A stretch of DNA of 64,000 bases from Pedobacter steynii (GCF_001721645.1 NZ_CP017141.1:2294001-2358000); one strand, 5' to 3'. Shown: positions 27,135 to 35,800, counted from the stretch's first letter. The notes: generated from the letters alone by a model not told the origin. Program-made: numbers and translations.

Positions 27135-30002
27135 ATGGCCATTTTTTCAGCAGCATTTTTAAAGCAATATTTGAAGGATTTTGATGCTGGAAAAGTCGTA
27201 GACTTTTATGGGAGAAAAGAAGCATTGCGCCGCTGGATTGATTCCATAGAATCTGGCCGTATTGATGAAGAAAAGGAGATCGCCATCAAAAGCAGTTTTG
27301 TCAATGACTTCTTCGGGAAGGTTTTGGGCTATTCGTATGGGAATTCAAATAACTGGCTGCTGCAGCAGGAACAGAAGTCTTTCACCGATGGCAGCCGCTG
27401 TGACGCGGCGTTCGGGTATTTTGGAATGGAGGCTGGCAAGATCGGAGCCGATGTGAAAATGGTCGCAGAGTTTAAAGGGAGTACTGCCGATCTGGATGCG
27501 GTTCAAAAGGAACGTATCGTGAAAATATCTGCTGTTGACCAGGCTTTTTTGTATGCTGCCAAAACTCCGGGAAACTGTCATTGGGTCGTGGTCTGTAACG
27601 TCAGGGAGATCAGGTTTTACCATTACAGTTCGCAGGCTGTATTTCAGTCTTACCAATTGGCTGACCTGTTATCAGATGACCGGCTTTTGGAGATGATCTT
27701 TCTTTTTCAGGCCGAAAGTATTCTGACCCGGGATGGCTCGGCCAGAACAGACAAACTGTATGAGCTTTCCAAAAAGCAGGAGACTGCGGTTCAGATCAAT
27801 CCTACTGTCCATATTGTGGATGAACTTTATACGGTCATGAAAAAATTCGATGGACTGGCTTGCGTCGACCCCGTATACCTTGCGAACCTATACCCGTTTA
27901 ATGTGCTCGGTCAACGGGTCTGGCATTATGAGCGCGGTGTTCTGCATACCACTAATCCGGCGATATTTCAGCTGCTATCCGGTTTGGTGGTTCTGGAAGA
28001 GCAAGTAGTGCTTTCTAAAGCGCTCCAGCAGCAGCTTTCAGATGCACAGGTCATCGATCCTTTAAGAAAAGTTGAGTTTGTATTTAAAAGGCTGAACCAG
28101 GCTATTATCTATTACCTGACCGCAGTTGAAGACCTTGATCAGGTGCGAAAGAAAATGAAGGGCACGATCGGCTTCAGCCTGAACCATAGCACGGGCTATT
28201 CCAAAGATTACGGTATCATCAGGTCAATAAATGTGTCAAAAGAAGTTACCTGCGACTGTGTAAGCTGCCTGTACCGGGAGCTGGATTTTAAAGCGATAAT
28301 TAGCAAGCTTAATCATACCCCTGCGGAACAAAAAGACCTGGAATATGCTTTCGGGAAGTACTTGTTGGGTGTTTCCAGTAACAACGAAATGTATTTCGAG
28401 CTGGAAGCTTTGGAAACAAAATACAAAGGGCTCGACGCTCATATTGCGCAATACCTGATTGTTAAGATGAATCTGAAAAATACCGCGGGCAAATATTTCA
28501 CCGACGCCCGTCAGGGACCTGCCATTAAAAGCCGTTTGGATAACCTGGATTTGGATGCGGTTGTTGCTTATGAAGTTGACCTGTTTGCTGGTGCGGACCT
28601 GCGCAGGTACCTGGTGCAAATGAAGGACGGGGTGCTGATCGAACGGATCAGGCATGAAGTAACTTACAGTATGGAGCGGACAAAGGAGATTATGGAAATC
28701 AACCTGAGAGGAGATGTAATCCATGCTTTTGACCAGGTGAAATCTTTGGATACCTATCGATGGATGTTATACAGGTTTACCCAGGCGGATTATATAATGA
28801 CTGAGCATTTGTCAATTGTCCGTTCGATCTACAGTGAAATTTTCCAGGGGTATATTTATAGTTTTCTCACTCCTGGAGTTGGCATGGAAAGTTTTGATGA
28901 GCATATGCTCATTGACGCTGTTCTGCATGTCCCTTACACCACACTTGCTAAAATGCTGGAGAACATTCCGGAATTGAGGGTTGACGTTGACACGCGGAAG
29001 GTAATGCTGGGCAAAGTTTCTAAAATGCTGCGAAGTCATGTGAAAAAAGGCTTTGGCAAGGTATGGGAAGATCCGGATATGAAGGCATTGATGCTGGACT
29101 TCACAGCAGCGATGGCGCACTATGATGTGTTTGCTGCAGCTTTTCTCGTTGTAGGTAAGATGGGTTGTTCCGATGCAGACATCCGAGCAATTACCAGGGA
29201 TGTGCTTGATTTTTTAATTGCCGATCCTGATTATTACGATCAGCATATGGAAGGACTTGCGGCACTGATCGAAAAGCACTGCAATGCATTCACAGCGGCC
29301 GGATTTCTGGAGATATTGGAAGAAATTATCCCTAAGCTTAGCACCCATAACCATAAATACGATACGGTATATAACGGAATCTGCATCTCCTGGTGCAAAC
29401 ATTTTCCGGATGAAAAGATCAGCAATGAAAAACTGATCCGTCAGGCTGTGGTCAACCATATGGGGGGGAGTAATCCCGATTACCTTAGGCTGGCGAATTT
29501 GTGGTTTATCACTTCTCCGGATTTGCAGGGTTTGATCATTGCTGAGTTCGACCGGTTCCTGAGTGTAAATTTTAATGGATCTTTGTATGAGCGGTTACTG
29601 CACGACCAGTTGCTTCGGGTTGATCACAAAGACTTTTTTGCGGATTACGTCAAAAATCAGGTTGCGCACAATACGCCGGGCGGAAATTTTCATTCTGATG
29701 GGAAGGTGTTAATGAACCCATCGATCTATAACTTGGCGATAGTTGTCCACCGTTTTGATGTGCCTTTAGATCATCCTGCTTTTTTAGCTCTAAAGGGACT
29801 GAGCCCTTTTCAGAAATGGATGATTGATCCCTTGAATTTTGATTATGGTAATTTTGATGTTGCTTGGCTTAACCAGGCCACTAGTCCTGTGTTTCTAAAG
29901 AGGCTCAAAGGCAAGCAGGAAGTCATATCTGCAGTTGAGAAACTGCTCCAGAAGGATTATGATCCCAAGCTAGCCGAACGTTATTTCAAATACCTCGTAT
30001 AG
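27135..30002 (+). CDS. 955-aa protein with N-terminal restriction-endonuclease-like domain
   Basis: The N-terminal 200 residues resemble the nuclease domain of type IIG/MmeI-like restriction enzymes: EIAIKSSFVNDFFGKVLGY, D90 in RCDAAFG, E112-F-K114 in VAEFKGST, and WVVVCNVREIRFYHY. No methyltransferase motifs (no NPPY) are found downstream. A C-x-C-x2-C cluster lies at 373-378 (CDCVSC). The remaining 500 residues are helical, with repeats of long amphipathic helices. It may be the large subunit of an uncharacterised two-gene defence system with the HNH protein. The size, lack of methylase and helical tail make it unlike classical restriction enzymes. Confidence 0.7.
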   Translation: MAIFSAAFLKQYLKDFDAGKVVDFYGRKEALRRWIDSIESGRIDEEKEIAIKSSFVNDFFGKVLGYSYGNSNNWLLQQEQKSFTDGSRCDAAFGYFGMEAGKIGADVKMVAEFKGSTADLDAVQKERIVKISAVDQAFLYAAKTPGNCHWVVVCNVREIRFYHYSSQAVFQSYQLADLLSDDRLLEMIFLFQAESILTRDGSARTDKLYELSKKQETAVQINPTVHIVDELYTVMKKFDGLACVDPVYLANLYPFNVLGQRVWHYERGVLHTTNPAIFQLLSGLVVLEEQVVLSKALQQQLSDAQVIDPLRKVEFVFKRLNQAIIYYLTAVEDLDQVRKKMKGTIGFSLNHSTGYSKDYGIIRSINVSKEVTCDCVSCLYRELDFKAIISKLNHTPAEQKDLEYAFGKYLLGVSSNNEMYFELEALETKYKGLDAHIAQYLIVKMNLKNTAGKYFTDARQGPAIKSRLDNLDLDAVVAYEVDLFAGADLRRYLVQMKDGVLIERIRHEVTYSMERTKEIMEINLRGDVIHAFDQVKSLDTYRWMLYRFTQADYIMTEHLSIVRSIYSEIFQGYIYSFLTPGVGMESFDEHMLIDAVLHVPYTTLAKMLENIPELRVDVDTRKVMLGKVSKMLRSHVKKGFGKVWEDPDMKALMLDFTAAMAHYDVFAAAFLVVGKMGCSDADIRAITRDVLDFLIADPDYYDQHMEGLAALIEKHCNAFTAAGFLEILEEIIPKLSTHNHKYDTVYNGICISWCKHFPDEKISNEKLIRQAVVNHMGGSNPDYLRLANLWFITSPDLQGLIIAEFDRFLSVNFNGSLYERLLHDQLLRVDHKDFFADYVKNQVAHNTPGGNFHSDGKVLMNPSIYNLAIVVHRFDVPLDHPAFLALKGLSPFQKWMIDPLNFDYGNFDVAWLNQATSPVFLKRLKGKQEVISAVEKLLQKDYDPKLAERYFKYLV

Positions 30003-30079
30003 GTCAGTGCTAAAAAGCGCTGACCATTTAGTGTCATAACATCCGGTATCACTTTGGATTTGTAGAGTTGAGCGGCGAT

Positions 30080-30175
30080 ATGTCGAACTTTTATGAGCAT
30101 TGTGAAGCTGTGGTCAATTTTGAAAAGGCGATTAATCGTAAAGTTGATGGACAGTATAGAAAGAAGAAACAATAG
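30080..30175 (+). CDS. Small-ORF module, copy B (31-aa protein)
   Basis: ATG 30080 to TAG 30175 encodes 31 residues: MSNFYEHCEAVVNF followed by EKAINRKVDGQYRKKKQ. It matches copies A and D with no gaps over about 30 residues, and differences are often at third codon positions (TTT/TTC, GAA/GAG, AGA/AGG). The shared upstream bases GAGCGGCRATATG place the ATG at the same point as in copy D. It lies 78 bp after the 955-residue gene. This is either a real small basic protein or the coding remains of a repeated element. I know of no described family. Confidence 0.5.
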   Translation: MSNFYEHCEAVVNFEKAINRKVDGQYRKKKQ

Positions 30176-30194
30176 AAATTAAATACTAAGCGCA

Positions 30195-30530
30195 ATGCGG
30201 AGAATAGTAGATTTTATATCCGCATATTTTGCGGAGAATAGCCTTGACAATATGGAGAATAAGAACACAGGCCAGACAATAGGAAAAGTACTGCGCAAGG
30301 CAAAGTTTTGGGAAAGCCCCCAACTGCTATCCATCAATGAGCGGCAACGCCTCATGCTGAATAAATTACTTGAAGGATTTGAAGGCAAGCTGACCTCCTC
30401 CAAATGGGCGAAAATTGCCAAATGCTTACAGGACACGGCTACCCGCGATATACAAAACCTAGTGAAACGGGGTTTAATGCTGAAAGAAAAAGGCGGAGGA
30501 CGCAGCACTAGCTATGTTTTGAACATCTGA
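30195..30530 (+). pseudogene. C-terminal fragment of a Fic-family protein
   Basis: The 111-residue product matches the C-terminal winged-helix part of Fic proteins of the DUF4172 type: VLRKAKFW, then LSINERQRLMLNKLL, EGKLTSSKWAKIAK, DTATRDIQNLVKRG and GGGRSTSYVL. The Fic catalytic domain with HPFxxGNG is absent and the upstream sequence does not continue it. It is therefore a truncated gene, or a stand-alone DNA-binding piece. Only 19 bp separate it from the end of the copy B module, so the truncation point lies at the module. A usable start codon (ATG 30195 or 30254) is present. Confidence 0.75.
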
Positions 30531-30641
30531 CAGGCTAACTCAATTATATGCTTAACAACGAAAAAATTATTTGCACTCCACAATATTTCGTGTTGACCAT
30601 TAATTTACCGATTATCAGGGTTTTGATGTTTTGTGTAAAAG

Positions 30642-30673
30642 ATAGGCCTTGAAATCGCGAATTCGAGGCCTAT
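30642..30673. terminator. Hairpin upstream of module copy C
   Basis: A 12-bp stem (ATAGGCCTTGAA with TTCGAGGCCTAT, one G-U pair) and an 8-nt loop lie 112 bp after the Fic fragment. A short TTAGTGCTTTAG follows instead of a strong T-run, so it is a moderate terminator candidate. It lies 29 bp upstream of the module copy C. Confidence 0.45.
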
Positions 30674-30701
30674 TAGTGCTTTAGTAGGGTGGAGCGGAAA
30701 A

Positions 30702-30797
30702 GTGTCGGACCTGTATGAGGACTGTGAGGCTATAATGGATGCTAAGAAATTCTTTGAAATGAAAGAACAAGAAAAGTTCGAATTCTTTGGTAGGTGA
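30702..30797 (+). repeat. Small-ORF module, copy C (31 codons, GTG start)
   Basis: GTG 30702 to TGA 30797 encodes 31 residues starting VSDLYEDCEAIMDAKKFF and continuing EMKEQEKFEFFGR. The first half matches the other copies (S-x-L-Y-x-x-C-E-A-I) and is preceded by a similar GGAGCGG stretch. The second half has lost the FEK...YRxKK pattern. This copy is the most diverged and may be decaying. Orientation is the same as the others. Confidence 0.4.
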
Positions 30798-31154
30798 AGA
30801 ACAATTTATTAACGGACAAGTTCGATAGTAATATTCGATCGTGGGGCTGAACGTGTCTTGTGAGAAGAATCAACGTTTATATCAAAACTTTCCTTTAACT
30901 GTTGCAGAATTTACGACTAATAATGTCATTATTAAAACTGCAACACTTGTTGCAGAAATCGTCGAAGTTTTGATCTAAAGGAAATGGATTTTTTCGCTCT
31001 TGATAGTGTAATTGAATAAGCCATTTTGATTGATCCCTGTCCACTAATTTTGATATTCATGTAACAGTCTGATTACCAAAGCAAAGAGGGGTCGTGTACT
31101 AATAGGTAAACGTAGTCTGATTTGTCCATCTTGCGTTTTACGAATTCAATAAAG

Positions 31155-32159
31155 TTATAGAATTTCGTTGTTCCTAAAAAACAATAGTGCTTCATCCGGA
31201 GATTGTTTCTCTTCAAAAAGCACATTTTCCTCTTCTATTACAAGAGTAGTAGTTGGATTATTGGAGTCGACATTAATGAGATCAAGTGAATAGATGGATT
31301 TTTTACTGGGTGAAAGCATAGCTCCAAAGGTTATCATGATTTTAAGTTCATCAGTATTCGGAATGATAATGTGATAGGTTACCGCGTGCGGTATGCCATA
31401 ATGAAGTGGATTGGAGATTGGCCGATGAATGAGTTGAGCTCCTTGCAGAATTACGCTTACCTGATCTCCAAACGCATTTGCCTCCCAACCTAAGAATTTA
31501 GCTCCGCCAACTAATGTAATGGTGTAGTTGTAGTTGGAATCGTTTTGAAGCTTTGAAAAATTAAAGATTACAAAGGCAAGTTTGCATAAAGTCTGACCAC
31601 CATGTTCAAAGAAAGCATTTAAACGCAATGTCGCTCTTAGATCAGGATAGGAGATCTGCCTCATTAAAGCCTGAACGATATAATGGGGTGCGGGTCTTGT
31701 TTGCCCATCCATCCTGATGTAATATATGTGATCCACTTGATGAGGCTTATATTGACTTTCCTGGACCTCGAAGACATAAACAAAGGAATTTCCTGACGGC
31801 AATATTTTTACTGCAATACCAATTGGCATAGGCGAAATCGAGGTGCAACATTTATTTATAAACCAATCCACCGATTTTTGTACAGATACAGGTGTAAGCA
31901 CACCATTAAAAAAATCCACGTTCCCCACCGTTTGTTTGACAGGGGCACCCAATATAAGCAAACCACCAGATCCGTTCAAAAATCCGCAAATGGTTTTCAT
32001 GATTTTTACCAGTATAGCATCAAAATTTGCCTGAGGTGGAAATGACTTAAATTCAAGCGTGTCAGTTTCAAGTCTTTGTTCCTGAAAATAGTTCTCTAAT
32101 AAGCCGGAATTCAGTTCTTCTAGAGTAACACCAAATAAGTTTTGAGCGAAGTTCGTCAT
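31155..32159 (-). CDS. AlbA_2 / Schlafen-type domain protein
   Basis: This protein has 334 residues from the ATG at 32159, preferred over an ATG at 32207 because the added 16 residues look unrelated. The first 190 residues match the AlbA_2 (Schlafen AlbA) domain: TDTLEFKSFPP near the start, ICGFLNGSGGLLILGA, and YIRMDGQTRPAPHY. In bacteria this domain is linked to nucleic-acid binding or RNase activity and is common in defence islands. The C-terminal 140 residues are beta-rich without a known family. It is divergent from the AbiV gene, with 81 bp between starts, so the two may share control. Confidence 0.8.
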   Translation of the reverse strand: MTNFAQNLFGVTLEELNSGLLENYFQEQRLETDTLEFKSFPPQANFDAILVKIMKTICGFLNGSGGLLILGAPVKQTVGNVDFFNGVLTPVSVQKSVDWFINKCCTSISPMPIGIAVKILPSGNSFVYVFEVQESQYKPHQVDHIYYIRMDGQTRPAPHYIVQALMRQISYPDLRATLRLNAFFEHGGQTLCKLAFVIFNFSKLQNDSNYNYTITLVGGAKFLGWEANAFGDQVSVILQGAQLIHRPISNPLHYGIPHAVTYHIIIPNTDELKIMITFGAMLSPSKKSIYSLDLINVDSNNPTTTLVIEEENVLFEEKQSPDEALLFFRNNEIL

Positions 32160-32240
32160 ATTCGAAGTTAAATAATAAATTTCCGATTTTGGTGCCTGAA
32201 CATACACATATCATTGTGATTATTTATACTTATAAATTAC

Positions 32241-32984
32241 ATGGAATTTGCAACCCCACTTCCTTTAGAAAACCAGTACAATAGTGTCGTAACGTGTGCA
32301 GAGGCTGCTGAAGGTATACACGTGTCGCTCTTAAATGCTAAAGAACTTTTAGCTGATGGCCAGATTCTGTTTGACAATGCGCGTTATCCAAGGGCGATTG
32401 CGCTAGCTGTTTTAGCTATTGAGGAGTACGGAAAAGTCGAGAAGATCAAAGAACTGCTACTCAGCAAACAAAAAGTGTCCTCTGCATGGCGGGAAGTCAG
32501 AAGTCATAAATCAAAGAACTACCCGTGGCTTTTTCCATTGTTAAAACAGCTTGGGCTTAATGACAAGGATGCGCTACTAGCTTTGACTGCCAAGGAAAAT
32601 AATAGCCTTAAATTTCTTGACCAACTAAAGCAAATTTGTTTTTATACCGAGGCAATAAAAAAAGAAGATAAAAAAGGTTGCTATTGGTGGCTGCCCTCTG
32701 AAATCACAGATGCAGATCTGGCTAGGTTTTATTTGTCAAATGCTGACATCATTGTAAATGACGATGGTATTATGTGGACTGAAGGTGCTTTGTCTGTGTA
32801 TATCCAGCACAATTATTTACAGGATGGTAAATGCTTTACGAAAGATCAAGTATTATATTATCAAGCGTTGCGCGACGGAAAACACATCACTGAAGACCGC
32901 TTTACACGGATAATCGAAAATGTGAAAAGAATGCAGCCGCCAACGAACAATGTCAGTGAGGGTTCAGATAATAAAACATTATAG
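32241..32984 (+). CDS. AbiV-family abortive infection protein
   Basis: This 247-residue protein has the AbiV hallmark: a helix with LLNAKELLADGQILFDNARYPRAIALAVLAIEEYGK near the N-terminus (A-x-x-L-x-x-D-x-x-x-L, then AIEEYGK), followed by mixed helices. The lactococcal AbiV protein acts against phage by binding a phage early protein and blocking translation; that is known for the family founder, not for this member. The gene is divergent from the AlbA_2 gene, and the copy D module follows after 25 bp. Confidence 0.85.
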   Translation: MEFATPLPLENQYNSVVTCAEAAEGIHVSLLNAKELLADGQILFDNARYPRAIALAVLAIEEYGKVEKIKELLLSKQKVSSAWREVRSHKSKNYPWLFPLLKQLGLNDKDALLALTAKENNSLKFLDQLKQICFYTEAIKKEDKKGCYWWLPSEITDADLARFYLSNADIIVNDDGIMWTEGALSVYIQHNYLQDGKCFTKDQVLYYQALRDGKHITEDRFTRIIENVKRMQPPTNNVSEGSDNKTL

Positions 32985-33009
32985 TAACTATAGTAAGTCG
33001 AGCGGCAAT

Positions 33010-33123
33010 ATGTTTAACTTTTATGAGCATTGTGAGACGATGATAAATTTTGAGAAAACGATAAATAATAAAGCTGAATGTCATTATAGAAATAAGAAAT
33101 ATTATAAAAATGGAGTTAGGTAA
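33010..33123 (+). CDS. Small-ORF module, copy D (37-aa protein)
   Basis: ATG 33010 to TAA 33123 encodes 37 residues: MFNFYEHCETMINFEKT then INNKAECHYRNKKYYKNGVR. It matches copies A and B over 30 residues with no gap and has the same upstream GAGCGGCAATATG as copy B. It begins 25 bp after the AbiV stop. The extra C-terminal residues come from loss of the stop found in copy B. Treated as a possible small gene, with the same caveat as the other copies. Confidence 0.5.
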   Translation: MFNFYEHCETMINFEKTINNKAECHYRNKKYYKNGVR

Positions 33124-33242
33124 TTCTAGAGAATGTGTCGTTTAAGATAAGGACTACAAGAATGAATTTAGTGATAATTACTCCGTCCATAGAAGCTATC
33201 CATAAGAAAGGAACTTGCCACCCGATTCGGTTTTATGCTTTT

Positions 33243-33971
33243 TTACGGGTAGTCAAAATTTGGATCTCTGGGATCTTCGTTTTCCAAAATATAATGGTTC
33301 ACCGTCCAGAAATCTGCCCGTGGAATTCGAGTCGCTCTGTGCTTATGGTCAATCAAATCATAGGGAAGGATAAGCCATTCACTATTTTTTTGTGCCAAAA
33401 TATTCGCCCTGTCAAATCTATCATCGCCTTTTCGATCTGATAGAAACGCCAAAGTACTGATCAGAATCAAACGGTGAGCCTTAGTTATGCCGCCACAAAC
33501 CGGACAATCCCGAGCTCTCAGAGCATAAGTTTTAAAACAATCATCAACCTGGTAGCCCTCCTTCAAATCTTTATTGCATGCGAAATTGTATTCCCAGACT
33601 CCTTTGGATATTTCTTTTAAATCATTCACTGGAATATTCAACTTGAAAACATACCTGGTTTCCCAGTAAGGCACATCAAATGGAACAAGTTTTTCAGAAG
33701 TTAAACCGGCCGCCCACTTTTTGGCCGTTTCCTCAGCGTCAGAAAACGATACATAATCTGTTATCTTAAAGTATTCCTTCTCAAAGGCCTTAAGGTGATC
33801 AATATGCTGCTTTATGGTTTCTAAAAAGCTAATGCGTTCAATATTGTTCGGATAACCACTTGCGCCAAAGGCACTGGAGGTGATTCCTTCAGAGTAATAT
33901 CGAAAAGGCTTTGATTTCTCGTTCTCAAAATAGTCGCCCCTATAGAGCGAGAGCATCTTATCTTTCTGCAT
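33243..33971 (-). CDS. Uncharacterised protein, possible ADP-ribosyltransferase-like fold
   Basis: This protein has 242 residues from the ATG at 33971; an in-frame TTG at 34031 overlaps the upstream stop but adds a hydrophobic stretch. Near the N-terminus MLSLYRGD and later ITDYVSFSDAEETAKKWA resemble the R ... S-x-S core of ADP-ribosyltransferase toxins, though no clear catalytic EXE was found. A CPVC pair lies in the C-terminal third. It is the last gene of a tight leftward operon with two nuclease-like genes. It may be a toxin or a defence effector. The family is unassigned. Confidence 0.5.
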   Translation of the reverse strand: MQKDKMLSLYRGDYFENEKSKPFRYYSEGITSSAFGASGYPNNIERISFLETIKQHIDHLKAFEKEYFKITDYVSFSDAEETAKKWAAGLTSEKLVPFDVPYWETRYVFKLNIPVNDLKEISKGVWEYNFACNKDLKEGYQVDDCFKTYALRARDCPVCGGITKAHRLILISTLAFLSDRKGDDRFDRANILAQKNSEWLILPYDLIDHKHRATRIPRADFWTVNHYILENEDPRDPNFDYP

Positions 33972-34027
33972 TCTCGGTTTTAGTTTTACTATCGAGCATA
34001 AAAAGCTGAGAAATGATCTAAAACTTA

Positions 34028-34414
34028 TCAACTTCCTTTCAGAACTGGTAAATGCAAAATGGCAGTCTTGAGATTAATGCTATTAAGCTCAGATAGGTTA
34101 TCGCCAAGGCGCTTCCAGATAAATTCAAAAAGACCTGTTCTATCAACCGGGTTGATATATAACATAAGTATGGGAATTTGCATATTCACACTTTTCTCGC
34201 GTATGGATTTATATTTCCTGAAGATCTCAGATGCAGTATACTGAGCAGCTTTAATATTGACACCAAAAACAACTGAGCGATCGGATCTTAACATACAGAT
34301 GAAATCAAAATCACCATCTTCACCTTCATAGATGGTTAACATTTGTGTTTCGTAAAGATAGGTTTTGGCGATATTCTCGGCCATAAAACCTCTATAGCTT
34401 GCGTTCGTTTCCAT
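34028..34414 (-). CDS. Small PD-(D/E)XK-like protein (DUF4365-like)
   Basis: This 128-residue protein has the order E13-helix, GDFDFIC (D35, D37) and VNIKA (K55), which fits a shrunken PD-(D/E)XK core in which the usual Q/E before x-K is Asn53. It resembles the neighbouring 158-residue protein at 34418 and may be its paralogue. The start lies 3 bp after the upstream stop, and its own stop overlaps the TTG at 34031. Likely a nuclease or a catalytically altered partner. Confidence 0.55.
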   Translation of the reverse strand: METNASYRGFMAENIAKTYLYETQMLTIYEGEDGDFDFICMLRSDRSVVFGVNIKAAQYTASEIFRKYKSIREKSVNMQIPILMLYINPVDRTGLFEFIWKRLGDNLSELNSINLKTAILHLPVLKGS

Positions 34415-34417
34415 GTT

Positions 34418-34894
34418 TTAAAAGTTTGTTAGATATGCAGCTTTATGTGCCAGAGGGTTAACCGTATCCCAGAAATTTACAACCTCATCTCTGAGTAAAA
34501 TCAAGTTCGCGCCATTCACAGGATGAGTAATGTCCATACTACTAATCGCCGAGGTTTGCGGCCCCCTAATAGTCTTAATATAGCCATTGGATAGTGGAGG
34601 AGTTATCTGATCTAGTTCCACTCCAATTAGATAGGTCGGTGCATAATAGCTCGATAAGCGTTGCAAGTGATGCAGTTTTGCCTGCACCTTCAATCTTCCT
34701 CCAGCTGTAAATCCCTGTATAGTGGATTTTACTTGGAAAAAGCAAAATACCGAGCCATGGGTACCCTCAGTTTCAGCATAAATATCAATGGTAGGCCATT
34801 TGCCTCCGATCATTACCGTTTCAAATAGTTGTCCCTGGGCAGTATTTTGTCCCAGGAGAACATTGGCAAGGCTTTCGCCGAAATCACCTTTCAT
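34418..34894 (-). CDS. PD-(D/E)XK-like protein (DUF4365-like)
   Basis: This 158-residue protein starts the three-gene leftward operon. An N-terminal helix with FGESLANVLLG is followed by TIDIYAE (D37) and FFQVKST (Q54-x-K56), which is the D ... QxK pattern of restriction-fold nucleases and of DUF4365. It has no other domain. Together with the next gene it makes a tandem nuclease pair. A role in defence is inferred from the surroundings. Confidence 0.6.
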   Translation of the reverse strand: MKGDFGESLANVLLGQNTAQGQLFETVMIGGKWPTIDIYAETEGTHGSVFCFFQVKSTIQGFTAGGRLKVQAKLHHLQRLSSYYAPTYLIGVELDQITPPLSNGYIKTIRGPQTSAISSMDITHPVNGANLILLRDEVVNFWDTVNPLAHKAAYLTNF

Positions 34895-35100
34895 GAGCGT
34901 ATTTTTGATTTATGATGTTTTTAATTGTTATATTATCTTACTTCAATCATGAAGGTAGTGAATTTAGGTCAAAAGAGGGAGAAATCAGCAATCACCCTTT
35001 CGGTATTTGCGTTAGCGAATCTTTTTTGATTGTTGTAATACCTTAACAGGGAATAACGAATTTTCCCTTCATCCCGTAGCTTTTGTAAAGTCGTTTTACT

Positions 35101-35800
35101 AGTGACACTGACACCTCATTTCGCTGCAAACTGATCACCACATTTCGGAACAAAGTGGCCGTTTTTAGGTCTAAATCCTATTTTTCATCATCAATATTCC
35201 ATAAGTCATTTTCAAAAATTAGGGTAAATAAAGGACTTTAGAGAGATTGTCTGCTCGTAGATGAATGAGAGAACATCTAATGAAAAGAACTCTTATATCC
35301 TCTTATTTGAGGCCGATACGTTAATCTGGCCTTAAATGTGATTGCAGGTGCTTATTTCCTCAAGAAAATGTAATTGTAGATGCAAAGAGCTCGGCTTTGG
35401 CTTCAATGAATGATTTGTCCAGGAGTGTTAGTTATATTGGTTCAGGGGAAAGGAACTCTTGTGACTTATTTGGCAATTCATTCTTCGGCCACTTTGTCCC
35501 GAAATGAAGCGACCAGTTTTGGGTTCTTCCCCAATTTTGGTGGTTTTTAAAAATGAAGTGTGTAATGTAAAATCAATGGATTAAGTGTTCATTAAGGCTT
35601 GCTGGTGATTAAAGCCATAGGAGCCACTAATATATGTACGAGAATCATGATCAATGTTAGTTCTAGCAAAAAAATAAAGGAACTGCCGACGTAATAAGCT
35701 TATATCAGTTTAAAATACAGCTGTTTACAAAAAGTAATTACTTGTCTGTTGTATTTTTTACCACCAAAATTGGGGAAGAACCAGTTTTGATGAAATACAC
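35101..35800. mobile_element. Decayed IS21-like element (termini only)
   Basis: The left end (35101-35160, read on the minus strand) has repeated units of the type CACTTTGTTCCGAAATG and ATCAGTTTGCAGCGAAATG. The right end (35487-35521, continuing after the MITE at 35783) has CACTTTGTCCCGAAATG and ACCAGTTTTG then ATGAAAT. Both read outward, as the ends of one element do. Multiple 20-bp terminal repeats with a CGAAATG core are typical of IS21-family elements in Bacteroidota as I recall them. No IstA or IstB gene is left between them, so it is a dead remnant. The family name is tentative. Confidence 0.45.
35522..35782. mobile_element. 261-bp MITE with 23-bp inverted repeats
   Basis: Positions 35522-35544 and 35760-35782 are exact 23-bp inverted repeats beginning GGTTCTTCCCC. 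They are flanked by AGTTTTG at 35515-35521 and 35783-35789, a 7-bp target duplication; up to 10 bp match if the terminal ACC is counted. The interior has no coding capacity. This is a short non-autonomous transposable element inserted in the terminal repeat of the older IS remnant. The GGTTCTT ends recall ISL3-type elements, which make 8-bp duplications, but I did not identify the parent. Confidence 0.8.

Larger units (their letters stand above)
30531..31154. other. Gap with module copy C and hairpin
   Basis: No larger gene is visible. It contains the hairpin at 30642-30673, the small-ORF module copy C at 30702-30797, and about 350 bp after it with no feature I can support. The stretch is AT-rich with short open frames only. 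Confidence 0.5.

Noticed and set aside
28236-28724. 162-codon open frame on the minus strand
   Set aside because: It lies wholly antisense to the 955-aa protein gene and shows no family or domain signal.
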